DNA of 13,599 nucleotides. Source: Kiritimatiellia bacterium (GTDB lineage: Bacteria; Verrucomicrobiota; Kiritimatiellia; RFP12; UBA1067). The stretch covers positions 1 to 13,599 of the forward strand of contig CAAFYT010000038.1 of the NCBI GenBank assembly GCA_900767325.1, written 5' to 3'. The translations under genes were made by a program, and so were the position numbers. A model generated the notes under the pieces. The model searched no databases, was not told the origin of the DNA, and saw only the letters and a program-made list of their open reading frames with translations. Below, one piece after another: positions 1 to 6,907 of the stretch. The stretch's first letter is position 1. Each line of letters begins with the position of its first letter.

Positions 1-21
1 ACCGGTAACGAGGACCGTCAT
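1..21 (-). CDS. Start of a Rossmann-fold gene (possible NAD-dependent epimerase), cut by window edge
   Basis: Only the first seven codons are present, reading MTVLVTG. A GAGG ribosome-binding site (32..29) lies seven bases before the ATG and begins immediately after the secG stop codon, so this is very probably a real start translated from the secG message. The residue pattern (short beta strand running into T-G) is how NAD(P)-binding short-chain dehydrogenases and sugar-nucleotide epimerases such as GalE begin. Seven residues cannot establish a family, so the function is a guess. The gene sits 11 bases downstream of secG and probably shares its promoter. Confidence 0.45.
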
Positions 22-32
22 CGGCTCGCCTC

Positions 33-416
33 TTACTTCGCGGGAACGGGCGCCTCAGCCGGCGCAGCCGGCGCAACCGGCGCAGACGGCGCAGACGGCG
101 CCGCGGGGAGCGGCAGGTCGGGGAGCGACTGCTCGATCGCGGCCGGCTCGCCCTCGCTCGCCATCACCGACGAGGAATGGGCCGAAGAGGTCAGCCGCGC
201 GAGAACCAGCGTGTTGATGAGGAATATCGCGCCGAGAACGGCGGTCGTCTTGATGAGCACGTTGCCGGCATCCGCGCCGAGCGAAGCTTCGAGCATGCCG
301 CCGCCGATCGCGCCGCCCAGCCCGCCTTCCTTCGGCTTCTGCAACATGACCACAAGCGCGATCAGAAGGCAGACCAGCACCTCGATGACATAAAGACAAC
401 CAATCAGAATTGACAT
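33..416 (-). CDS. secG: SecG, preprotein translocase subunit
   Basis: SecG is the small accessory subunit of the SecYEG protein-conducting channel in the inner membrane. The 127-residue product shows the family layout: a first membrane helix at about residues 3-24, the conserved cytoplasmic loop with MLQKPKEGGLGGAIGGG (24-40), and a second helix at about 53-74. The ATG at 416 is supported by AAAGGA (430..425) eight bases upstream. The protein is longer than a minimal SecG of about 75 residues because of a C-terminal tail (about 100-127) made almost entirely of Ala, Pro and Ser, encoded by a 9-base tandem repeat. It has its own promoter inside the end of the ABC-F gene and is followed 11 bases later by another start codon. 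The identification is firm from the loop motif and helix spacing; the role of the tail is unknown. Confidence 0.93.
   Translation of the reverse strand: MSILIGCLYVIEVLVCLLIALVVMLQKPKEGGLGGAIGGGMLEASLGADAGNVLIKTTAVLGAIFLINTLVLARLTSSAHSSSVMASEGEPAAIEQSLPDLPLPAAPSAPSAPVAPAAPAEAPVPAK
59..103. repeat. Five tandem 9-bp units in the secG tail
   Basis: Five consecutive 9-base units of the form (c/a)cggcgca(g/a) run in the secG reading frame; the last unit is degenerate. Each unit encodes three residues of the Ala/Pro/Ser-rich tail. Because 9 is a multiple of 3, gain or loss of a unit changes tail length without shifting the frame. This looks like a slippage-prone minisatellite. Confidence 0.8.
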
Positions 417-447
417 TACGATTTTCCTTTCTCTTCGTCGAATGCGT

Positions 448-477
448 ATTATACCGAATTTAGGGCGTCTGCGTCAA
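448..477 (-). promoter_or_regulatory. Sigma70-type promoter for secG
   Basis: On the minus strand there is a TTGACG -35 element (477..472) and a perfect TATAAT -10 element (453..448) separated by 18 bases. The -35 hexamer is the Leu-Thr codon pair near the end of the ABC-F gene, and the -10 lies in the short gap before secG. Initiation would fall near 441, leaving a leader of about 25 bases that carries the AAAGGA ribosome-binding site. This is the best promoter match I found. Activity is inferred from consensus fit and position only. Confidence 0.75.
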
Positions 478-2412
478 CTGCTCCAGCTCGGTCGCCGCCT
501 CCTCCCACTCGGCCGTCCAGCGGTCGATCTCGAACTGCACGGTGCGAACCGTGCGGTTGAGCTCGGCGAAGTTCGTCGTGGGCGTCGGGTTGAACAGTTC
601 CGCCGAAGCCGTCTCGAGCGTCTGCTGGAGCTCGTCGATCTTCGCCTCGGCCCGTTCGACGCGCTTCTTCAGCTCCTTCGTCTTCGGCGCGAGCCGCGCC
701 CGCTCGGCGGCTCGTTGCTGGCGGAGCTCGCGGGAGGTCGGCTTCGCTCCGGCGACTGTCGTAGAATCGGGGGCGGTCGCCGAGGCCGTCTTCGTCCGCT
801 CGGCCTCCATCGCCTCGACCTTCTCCCGATAGTAGTCGTAGCCGCCCGGAAACTGACGGATTCCGTCGCGCGTGATCTCGATGACGCTCGTTGCGACAGC
901 GCGGACGAAGTCGATGTCGTGCGAGACGAGCAGGATCGTTCCCCTGTACCGCTGGAGGGCGTCCTGCAGCAAGCGCCGCCCATCGAGGTCGAGGTGGGTC
1001 GTCGGTTCGTCAAGCAAGAGGAAGTTCGGCGACGCGAGAAAGAGCCGGAGGAAGGCGAGGCGGATCTTCTCGCCGCCCGAGAGAACGCCCGCCGGCTTTT
1101 CCACGTCATTCGCATCGAAGCCGAACGCCCCGAGCTGGTTGCGGAAGTTCTTTTCGGGACCGCCTCCGTTGGCGTCCCACACGTTCTTCGCGTTGCGATA
1201 GACGCTCAGGTCGGGCGAGACGGTTTCGGCGAACTCCTGCGAAAGATACCCCGGAACGACGTTGTGGCCCAGCACCGCCTTGCCCTCGGTCGGCTGACGG
1301 GCGCCGGCGATGATGCGCATGAGTGTGGTCTTGCCGAGCCCGTTGTAGCCGATGAGCGCGACCTTGTCTCCGCGCGCGACGCTGAACTCGAGGCCCGAGA
1401 ACACCTTCTTCACTCCGTCGTAGCTGAAGCCCAGGTTCTCGCAGCGGAACATCTCCACGCCCGAGGCCGGCGGCTCGGCGAGCCGCAACTGTCCGGAATT
1501 GGTCAGGCGTTTCGGCAGCACGATGCGCTCTTCGTCGATCTTGTCGATGAGCTTCTGCCGGCTTTGCGCCTGCGCGGCCTTCGTCGCCTGGGCGCGGAAG
1601 CGATCCACGAAGCGCTGAAGCTGCTCGCGGTGGCGGTCTTGGTTCTCCTTCGCGGCCAGAAGATGCGCATAGCGAACCTCGCGCTCGTTGAGGTAGTAGT
1701 CGAGATCGCCCTCGTAGCGCGTAACCGTTCCCGCATCGACCTCGACGATGATGCGCGTCAGCGTCCGCAGCAGGTAGCGGTCGTGGGAAATCAGCATCAG
1801 CGTGCCGTCATACGCCTTGAGGAACTTCTGCAGCCAGTCCACGGCCGGAAGGTCGAGATAGTTGGAGGGTTCGTCCAGAAGAAGGAGATCGGGACGCGAC
1901 GCCAGAACGCGCGAAAGCTCCGCGCGCATCCGCCAGCCGCCGGAGAAGCTCGAGAATGGCTTGTCGAAATCGTCCGACGAGAATCCAAGCCCCCCCAGGG
2001 CGATGCGGACGCGCGTTTCGATGTCATAACCGCCTAGATGCTCGAACTTCGCCTGCAGCTCGCCATACCGCCGCAACTTCACCGGATCGGAAAGGTCGCC
2101 TTCGAGCTCGGTCATCTCGGCCTCCATCTCGGCAAGCCCCGGAATGCCGCGGATCGAATACTCGAGCAGCGTCTCATCCGGGGAATCGGGCTCGGGATTC
2201 TGCCGCGTCCAGCCGATGCGCGGCGAACACTCCACGACCAACTCTCCCTTGTCCGTCGACATCTCGCCCAGGATGATCTTGAAGAGAGTCGATTTTCCGC
2301 TTCCATTCGGGCCGACCACGCCCACGCGATCGCCCTTGTTGACGCGAAACGTGACATCCGTCAAGACATCCTGATGCCCGTAATGGACCGATATGCCCTT
2401 AAAGTCCAGCAT
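460..2412 (-). CDS. ABC-F family ATPase (Uup/EttA-type translation factor)
   Basis: This 650-residue soluble protein carries two ABC ATPase domains and no membrane segments, the ABC-F plan; such proteins bind the ribosomal E site and act on stalled or initiating ribosomes. Domain 1 has Walker A GPNGSGKST (34-42), signature FSGGW (156-160), Walker B ending LLLLDEP (176-182) and switch His210. Domain 2 has Walker A GYNGLGKTT (355-363), signature LSGGE (444-448), Walker B FLLLDEP (464-470) and His498. A charged linker of roughly 75 residues (235-310) sits between them, as expected for the tRNA-contacting arm. A C-terminal coiled coil (about 560-648) resembles that of Uup. The ATG at 2412 lies inside the end of the apbE-like gene (14-base overlap) with a weak ribosome-binding site, which suggests coupled translation. 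The exact ABC-F subclass is uncertain; an antibiotic-resistance role is possible in the family but nothing here points to it. Confidence 0.92.
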   Translation of the reverse strand: MLDFKGISVHYGHQDVLTDVTFRVNKGDRVGVVGPNGSGKSTLFKIILGEMSTDKGELVVECSPRIGWTRQNPEPDSPDETLLEYSIRGIPGLAEMEAEMTELEGDLSDPVKLRRYGELQAKFEHLGGYDIETRVRIALGGLGFSSDDFDKPFSSFSGGWRMRAELSRVLASRPDLLLLDEPSNYLDLPAVDWLQKFLKAYDGTLMLISHDRYLLRTLTRIIVEVDAGTVTRYEGDLDYYLNEREVRYAHLLAAKENQDRHREQLQRFVDRFRAQATKAAQAQSRQKLIDKIDEERIVLPKRLTNSGQLRLAEPPASGVEMFRCENLGFSYDGVKKVFSGLEFSVARGDKVALIGYNGLGKTTLMRIIAGARQPTEGKAVLGHNVVPGYLSQEFAETVSPDLSVYRNAKNVWDANGGGPEKNFRNQLGAFGFDANDVEKPAGVLSGGEKIRLAFLRLFLASPNFLLLDEPTTHLDLDGRRLLQDALQRYRGTILLVSHDIDFVRAVATSVIEITRDGIRQFPGGYDYYREKVEAMEAERTKTASATAPDSTTVAGAKPTSRELRQQRAAERARLAPKTKELKKRVERAEAKIDELQQTLETASAELFNPTPTTNFAELNRTVRTVQFEIDRWTAEWEEAATELEQLTQTP

Positions 2413-3175
2413 CGATCCAGATCGCCCGCGCTTCGGGATCCCACCTCTTCAGAAACGCCTCGCCCTCGACGCGCCCGAGGATGAAGAGCGTCGTCGAAAG
2501 TCCGTCCGCGCGCATGGCGCTCCACGGATGAATGACCGTAACGCAATAGACGCCGTTCACGACGACTTCGCCGGTTCGTCCATCCCTGATGTGATTGCCG
2601 CGAAAATAGCACGCGCTCGTCGCGCAGGACTCGCCCTCGTGGAGAACGAACGACTCGCCATCTTTGATGCCGACGGTCCAATCGCCTTTCACCGCCTTCA
2701 GGTTTCCGCCAAGATCGATGAGCAGATCCGGCATCTCCCCACGCCTTCCCTCGTGGCACTTCCGGACCGCATCCGCCGCCAAATCCACGGCAAAGCCCTT
2801 GGCGATCGCCCCCATGTCGAGGGTTTCCGGCCCACGCCAACGCGGATTGAACGCGCCTCCAGACGCATCCCTGAGGTTTAACGCCTCGCTATAGCAGGCG
2901 TATGGAAAGGCCATGTCGAAACTTCGGATGGTTTCGTCGTCCACCAAGGCGATCTTGTGAATCGGAGCGTTTGGGTTGTGGAAGTTGAATTCTTCATTGA
3001 CCCGATCGAACTCGGTTTTCACCGCGCAGATCGTTTCCGGCGAAAGGACGCCGCCCCGCGTCTGCACCGCGGCGATCGTTCCCATCACCGGCCACTCGAC
3101 GCGCTCGACCTTCGGCTTGTCGCAGCCGGCCAAGCCGGCCAACGCAAGCAGCAGCGCCAGACACGGCGATTTCAC
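2399..3175 (-). CDS. apbE: ApbE-like FAD:protein FMN transferase, lipoprotein
   Basis: ApbE enzymes move FMN from FAD onto a threonine or serine of periplasmic or membrane redox proteins such as NqrB/C and RnfD/G, using Mg2+. The 258-residue product starts with a signal peptide ending in lipobox LAGC (Cys18), which would anchor it outside the inner membrane. Family signatures follow in order: PVMGT (29-33), GGAFNP (106-111), LDMGAIAKGFAVD (119-131), IDLGGN (153-158), HIRDGRTG (195-202) and ADGLSTTLFILG (223-234), whose Asp224 and Thr228 match the metal-binding positions. It is shorter than the usual 300-350 residues. The start is a GTG at 3175 with GGAGG (3187..3183) seven bases upstream, overlapping the preceding stop as GTGA. 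No Nqr, Rnf or other flavinylation target is visible in the window. Confidence 0.88.
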   Translation of the reverse strand: MKSPCLALLLALAGLAGCDKPKVERVEWPVMGTIAAVQTRGGVLSPETICAVKTEFDRVNEEFNFHNPNAPIHKIALVDDETIRSFDMAFPYACYSEALNLRDASGGAFNPRWRGPETLDMGAIAKGFAVDLAADAVRKCHEGRRGEMPDLLIDLGGNLKAVKGDWTVGIKDGESFVLHEGESCATSACYFRGNHIRDGRTGEVVVNGVYCVTVIHPWSAMRADGLSTTLFILGRVEGEAFLKRWDPEARAIWIDAGL

Positions 3176-3891
3176 GAAAGCACCTCCAGCTCAACATCAT
3201 CGCGGCCAATCGACTTCAGCGCCTCGGTCATCGTCGCGCGGGCGAGCGAGGGATCGTTGCACTGGTGGGAGAGATGGGCGAGATAAAGCCGCTTCAACTT
3301 GGACGAAGCAAAGCGCCGCACGAGATCCGCGGCATCGTCGTTCGAAAGATGGCCCCGAGGGCCCGCAATGCGCTGGATCAGGCAGGGCGGTCTGCCGCTC
3401 GCCCGCAGCAGCTCCGGATCGTGGTTCGATTCCAAGATCGCCACATCGGCCTCGGCGAGCATGAGGCCGACGGAATCCAGAGGCGTGCCGATGTCCGTGC
3501 CGTGAAAATAGGTCTCCCCTCCCGCACGGACAAGATAGCCGACCGGATCGGCCGTATCGTGCGGAATCGAGAACGGCAAGACGCCAAAGGGCCCGATGTC
3601 GAAGCGCTGTCCGTTCTCGAAGCAGACGAACGCATCGTTCGCGATTCCACATTCGCACGCGATCGATTCGGCGGTCAGAAGATTGGCGTAGACCGGAACG
3701 TCACGATACTTCAGGAGCGCCTTCAGTCCCGAGGTGTGGTCGGTATGGGAGTGGGTGACGAGAACCGCGTCCACGGCGAAGTCCTTGATGCGCTTATACG
3801 CCACGCCGCAGTCGATGAGCACGACGAACCCCTCGTGCTCGACGACATAGGCGTTGCCCGACGAAGAGGACGCTATCGGCAGGAGTTTCAC
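3172..3891 (-). CDS. YycJ/WalJ-like metallo-beta-lactamase-fold hydrolase
   Basis: A 239-residue cytoplasmic metal-dependent hydrolase. The metal-binding motif is HSHTDH (47-52), followed by His111 in a PHDTADPVGY stretch (110-119), Asp133 in GTDIG, the strand LESNHD (153-158), GHLSN (180-184) and LAHLSHQCN (204-212). The ESNHD, GHLSN and LAHLS series is characteristic of the YycJ/WalJ (VicX) family, predicted 5'-3' exonucleases with a suspected role in DNA repair. I place the start at a GTG (3891) that overlaps the purD stop as GTGA; the frame stays open upstream to 4068, but that extension is an arginine-rich shadow of purD. In Firmicutes this gene sits with walRK; here it lies between purD and apbE, so no link to cell-wall signalling is implied by context. 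Confidence 0.85.
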   Translation of the reverse strand: MKLLPIASSSSGNAYVVEHEGFVVLIDCGVAYKRIKDFAVDAVLVTHSHTDHTSGLKALLKYRDVPVYANLLTAESIACECGIANDAFVCFENGQRFDIGPFGVLPFSIPHDTADPVGYLVRAGGETYFHGTDIGTPLDSVGLMLAEADVAILESNHDPELLRASGRPPCLIQRIAGPRGHLSNDDAADLVRRFASSKLKRLYLAHLSHQCNDPSLARATMTEALKSIGRDDVELEVLS

Positions 3892-5186
3892 CGCTCGAAG
3901 GCGCGATGGGCGATGTCGCTGCGGTAGTAGAGACCGTCGAACGAGAGCTTCTTCACGCCGGCATAGGCGCGATCGACGGCTTCGCGCAGATCCTTCCCCG
4001 ACCCCGTCACCGCCAGAACGCGCCCGCCCGAAGTGCAGACGAGTCCGTCCTTGACCGTCGTGCCGCAATGGAATACGAGCGCGGGATTGCCTTCCAGCCC
4101 CGAGATCGCGCGCCCCTTCTCATACGGCCCCGGATAGCCCTTTGAAGCGACGATCACGGTCGCCACGCAGTCGTCCCGCACGACGACATCTTCGTCGTTC
4201 AGGCATCCGCGCGCCGCATTGATGAGCATGCGCGCGAAGCTTCCGCCGAGCCGCGGCAGAACCGCTTCGGTCTCCGGATCGCCAAAGCGCGCGTTGAACT
4301 CCACCACGTTGATCGTCGAACCGCTCTTCGCCAGCGGTCCGCGCTGATTCGCGTCGGAATCGTTGACCATCAGCCCGGCATAGAGGATGCCCCGATAGAC
4401 GATGCCGCGCCGCGCGAGTTCGCGCACGACCGGCAGAATGATCCTTTCGCGGATCAACGGCAGTTTGTCGGCCGTCACGACCGGCGCGGGCGAATACGCG
4501 CCCATGCCGCCCGTATTGGGCCCCTTGTCGCCATCGAAGATGCGCTTGTGGTCCTGCGAACTCGGCAGGAGCACGGCCCGTTCGCCATCCACCAACGCCA
4601 GGATCGAGCACTCCTCGCCGTAAAGGAATTCCTCGATCAGAACCCTCGATCCGGCAGCGCCGAATCTGTTGTCGAGCAACATCTCATCGATCGCCTTCTC
4701 GGCTTCCGCAACGGTCTCGGCGACGACAACCCCCTTGCCGGCGGCAAGACCATCGGCCTTGATGACGACGGGCAGGCCGAACTCGGGAAGCACGGCCTTC
4801 GCCGCCTTCGCGTCGGTAAAAGTCCGGCTCAGCCCCGTCGGCACTCCGGCGGCGTCCATGATCTCCTTCGCAAAGGCCTTGGAACCCTCGATTCGCGCAC
4901 CGGCGGCCAGAGGACCGAAGGCGCTGACGCCGTTCTTCTCCAATTCGTCAACGAGCCCCTGCATGAGCGGCGCCTCGGGGCCGATGATGACCAGATCCGG
5001 TCGCTCGGCCTTCGCCCAGGCGACAATCGCCGCGCAATCGTCGGAGCGGATGTCGAGATTCGTCGCACGCGCCGAAGTCCCCGCGTTTCCGGGCGCGCAG
5101 AATATCTCATGGCGCTCGGCATCCTGACCAAGCCGCCAGACTATCGCATGTTCACGACCACCACTGCCAATGACAAGAATCTTCAT
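3888..5186 (-). CDS. purD: PurD, phosphoribosylamine-glycine ligase (GARS)
   Basis: PurD joins glycine to 5-phosphoribosylamine using ATP, the second step of purine synthesis, in the cytoplasm. The 432-residue length is normal. Visible landmarks are the N-terminal strand with GSGGREHAI (7-15), IIGPEAPL (67-74), the ATP-grasp stretch KADGLAAGKG (143-152), the QDHKR..DGDKGPNTGGMGAYSP block (211-232) and VEFNARFGDPE (295-305), which carries metal ligands. The ATG at 5186 gives the canonical MKILVIGSGG start and has GAGG (5196..5193) six bases upstream; the frame is open to 5336, but that extension lacks family residues. Residues about 275-292 form a longer loop than I recall from typical PurD proteins. 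It follows the LysM gene by eight bases and overlaps the next gene by four, so it is part of a multigene message. No other pur gene is in view. Confidence 0.96.
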   Translation of the reverse strand: MKILVIGSGGREHAIVWRLGQDAERHEIFCAPGNAGTSARATNLDIRSDDCAAIVAWAKAERPDLVIIGPEAPLMQGLVDELEKNGVSAFGPLAAGARIEGSKAFAKEIMDAAGVPTGLSRTFTDAKAAKAVLPEFGLPVVIKADGLAAGKGVVVAETVAEAEKAIDEMLLDNRFGAAGSRVLIEEFLYGEECSILALVDGERAVLLPSSQDHKRIFDGDKGPNTGGMGAYSPAPVVTADKLPLIRERIILPVVRELARRGIVYRGILYAGLMVNDSDANQRGPLAKSGSTINVVEFNARFGDPETEAVLPRLGGSFARMLINAARGCLNDEDVVVRDDCVATVIVASKGYPGPYEKGRAISGLEGNPALVFHCGTTVKDGLVCTSGGRVLAVTGSGKDLREAVDRAYAGVKKLSFDGLYYRSDIAHRAFER

Positions 5187-5194
5187 GGATCGCC

Positions 5195-5701
5195 TCACTT
5201 GGGAAGCACGAGCTTCTGACCGATCTTCAGGTTGTCGTTCTTCAAGCCGTTCATTTCCTTGATCTTCCGGATCGGAACATCGAATGCGGCCGAGATGAGC
5301 GACAGCGTATCGCCGCTCTTGACGATGTATTCGCAATGGGGGCCTATGACCTGCGTCGTTGTCGTCTTGGTGGACTTTTCCGGCTGCTGAACCTGAAGCT
5401 TGGCAATGCGCGAGGAAAGATCCTTTACAATCTCGTCGCGCTGAGACGCCAAATCACGCCTCAATTCGGCGACGGACGACTTGAGCGCATCGATCTCCTG
5501 GCGAATGGCGCGCAGATCGCCGCCGGACTCCATCCGGCCCACGCGCGACTGCAGATCGTTGAAGTTCGTCTGAAGCACGTCGATCTGCCCGGAAACCCGC
5601 TGCATTTCCGCATAGGCCTGCTGCTGGATGAATTCGTCTCGCCCCTGGGCGAGCGCCCCCAGGCAAGCACCGGCACAAAGAACGGCAATATTCACTTTCA
5701 T
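5195..5701 (-). CDS. Secreted coiled-coil protein with C-terminal LysM domain
   Basis: This 168-residue protein has a signal peptide (about 1-18, cleavage likely at ALA-Q), a long heptad-rich coiled coil (about 25-108), a short Thr/Lys/Gln linker, and one LysM domain (about 124-167: YIVKSGDTLSLIS through IGQKLVLP). LysM domains bind the glycan chains of peptidoglycan, so the protein probably sits in the periplasm on the wall; the coiled coil suggests oligomerisation or a spacer. Two in-frame ATGs compete. AAAGGA (5713..5708) touches the one at 5707 but is six bases from the one at 5701, so I chose 5701; using 5707 adds two residues. It follows the small membrane-anchor gene by 22 bases and precedes purD by eight. 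There is no catalytic domain, so a structural or scaffold role is inferred. Confidence 0.85.
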   Translation of the reverse strand: MKVNIAVLCAGACLGALAQGRDEFIQQQAYAEMQRVSGQIDVLQTNFNDLQSRVGRMESGGDLRAIRQEIDALKSSVAELRRDLASQRDEIVKDLSSRIAKLQVQQPEKSTKTTTTQVIGPHCEYIVKSGDTLSLISAAFDVPIRKIKEMNGLKNDNLKIGQKLVLPK

Positions 5702-5723
5702 GTTCATTCCTTTCCAATCGTAG

Positions 5724-5972
5724 TCAGACTATCAGCAAAACGAGCCAAAGCGCCGCAATGACCGAGGCGACCGCCCAGAAGCGGATGTGCCGGCGACGGG
5801 CTTCCTCCTGCAGAACCGTGCGGCCAAACGTCCGCATGCCGCCGCCCGAAATGTAATGGAAGAGCTTTCCGCACGACGCCGATGCGTCGGAGATGATCCA
5901 CGGCGTCCGCGACCGCGTATAGGCGTGGGCATCACCGACTGCTTCCGTTGGAATTCGGCTCTTCATCGTCAT
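5724..5972 (-). CDS. Small protein with C-terminal membrane anchor, unknown function
   Basis: I do not recognise this 82-residue protein. It has a polar N-terminal part with no signal peptide, a Gly-rich stretch (ISGGGMRTFG, 41-50), a basic patch (EEARRRHIR, 56-64) and a single hydrophobic helix (about 65-82) at the very C-terminus. That plan suggests a tail-anchored inner-membrane protein with its N-terminal part in the cytoplasm. The ATG at 5972 shares a base with the stop of the upstream LysM lipoprotein (TGATG), a classic coupling arrangement; a second in-frame ATG lies at 5966. An open frame extends to 6056 but overlaps conserved LysM sequence, so I reject it. Its place between two LysM genes suggests an envelope role. 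The single helix and tight junctions make a real gene likely, but there is no family match I can name. Confidence 0.68.
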   Translation of the reverse strand: MTMKSRIPTEAVGDAHAYTRSRTPWIISDASASCGKLFHYISGGGMRTFGRTVLQEEARRRHIRFWAVASVIAALWLVLLIV

Positions 5973-6907
5973 CAGGGGAGCACGATCGTCGCACCGGCGC
6001 GGATGCGACCATCCGTCGATATCTGCGCCTTGTTGGCATCGCGTATGCGCTTCCATTCGCCGATCCGCCCGTAGAACCGGGCGGCGATGCGGTAGAGCGT
6101 ATCGCCCTCCTGCACGACATAGGTCGAAGGCCGCGCCGAAGCCCCCTTCTCCTCGGGCGCCTCGGCTTCGGCAACAGTCGCGCCGACGGGCCGAGTCTCG
6201 GTCGTGGGCGTCTGCGCCGGCAACAGCGCAGACCCGGTCGAAAGATCGTCGGACTCCTCGGCCCGCAACGCGGCGACATCCTGAGACGTCTTGATCCGAT
6301 CGTCAACCTCGTCGGGCTCCTCAAGCAGACTCGTGACATCGACGGCCGGCGATTTCATCGACTCGCCTTCGTCCTTGACCGCCGCGATCAGCCGCTCCTT
6401 TTCGGCGACGAGGGCCGCGCTGCGCTTGCGCAGCTCCTCGATGTCCTTGTTGGCGGCGACAAGCCGCGCATCGGTTTCCTGGAGTCTCTTCTCGAGATCG
6501 TCCCGCTCCTTCTTCAGGGCCGCGACGTTGGAAAGCCCGTGCTTCTCCGCGAGCATCCTGGCGAGTTCACGCTCGCACGCCTCCATGCGGCTTTGCGCGA
6601 TCTTCGCCTTGTCGCTGTCGGGAGCCTGCAGAAGATACTCGCGGTAACCGCAGAACGCGTCGAGGAAGTCGCCCTTCGAATCCTGCAGCAGGCAGGCGAG
6701 CTGGAATCGCGCGCTCATGTTCAAAGGATTGCGCCGAACGCTCTTCTGCAAGCCCTCGATGGCCGCGCCGATGCGACCCGCGCGATAATCGTCCATCGCC
6801 GACTGGTAGAGCCGGTCGTCATGCCCGCCTTGCACCCCCCTCGCCGCACCGGAGCGATCACACGCCGTCAGCGTCAGAAGCGCCAGAATCGTCAGCACAC
6901 TCTTCAT
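5972..6907 (-). CDS. Lipoprotein with TPR-like repeats, coiled coil and LysM domain
   Basis: This 311-residue protein begins with a lipoprotein signal ending in LTAC (Cys16). Residues about 30-95 form helical pairs of TPR type (LYQSAMDDYRAGRIGAAIEGL, then a second unit with SARFQLACLL and AFCGYREYL). A charged coiled coil spans about 105-180, an acidic and Pro/Thr-rich linker about 190-260, and a LysM domain ends the protein (about 262-311: YVVQEGDTLYRIAARFYG to ATIVLP). It should be lipid-anchored in the periplasm and bind peptidoglycan, with the TPR region available for partners. The ATG at 6907 has a perfect AGGAGG nine bases upstream, inside scpB, so the genes overlap by 50 bases. The open frame up to 7234 is an arginine-rich shadow of the scpB tail. 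CpoB-like division proteins also join coiled coil and TPR, but in another order and without LysM, so equivalence is not claimed. Confidence 0.86.
   Translation of the reverse strand: MKSVLTILALLTLTACDRSGAARGVQGGHDDRLYQSAMDDYRAGRIGAAIEGLQKSVRRNPLNMSARFQLACLLQDSKGDFLDAFCGYREYLLQAPDSDKAKIAQSRMEACERELARMLAEKHGLSNVAALKKERDDLEKRLQETDARLVAANKDIEELRKRSAALVAEKERLIAAVKDEGESMKSPAVDVTSLLEEPDEVDDRIKTSQDVAALRAEESDDLSTGSALLPAQTPTTETRPVGATVAEAEAPEEKGASARPSTYVVQEGDTLYRIAARFYGRIGEWKRIRDANKAQISTDGRIRAGATIVLP

Noticed and set aside
1316..1348. Unusual second Walker A (GYNGLGKTT) in the ABC-F protein as a sign of a dead site
   Set aside because: The essential G-x-N-G-x-G-K-T pattern is intact and Walker B, signature and switch His are present, so the site should bind ATP.
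442..2037. 531-codon open frame on the plus strand opposite the ABC-F gene
   Set aside because: The product is an Arg/Leu/Val/Glu-rich string without domains, as expected for the antisense of a GC-rich gene; the minus-strand ABC-F protein has full catalytic motifs.
3892..4068. 59-residue N-terminal extension of the YycJ-like hydrolase
   Set aside because: It overlaps purD and is Arg-rich; the family begins at KLLPIASSSSGN, and the GTG at 3891 makes a GTGA overlap.
5187..5336. 50-residue N-terminal extension of PurD
   Set aside because: PurD begins at MKILVIGSGG; the extension overlaps the conserved LysM domain in another frame and GAGG supports 5186.
5702..5790. Possible promoter before the second LysM gene (TTGCGG ... 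GATAGT on the minus strand)
   Set aside because: Both hexamers are poor matches, the 19-base spacing is long, and the elements lie in the membrane-helix coding sequence; too weak to call.
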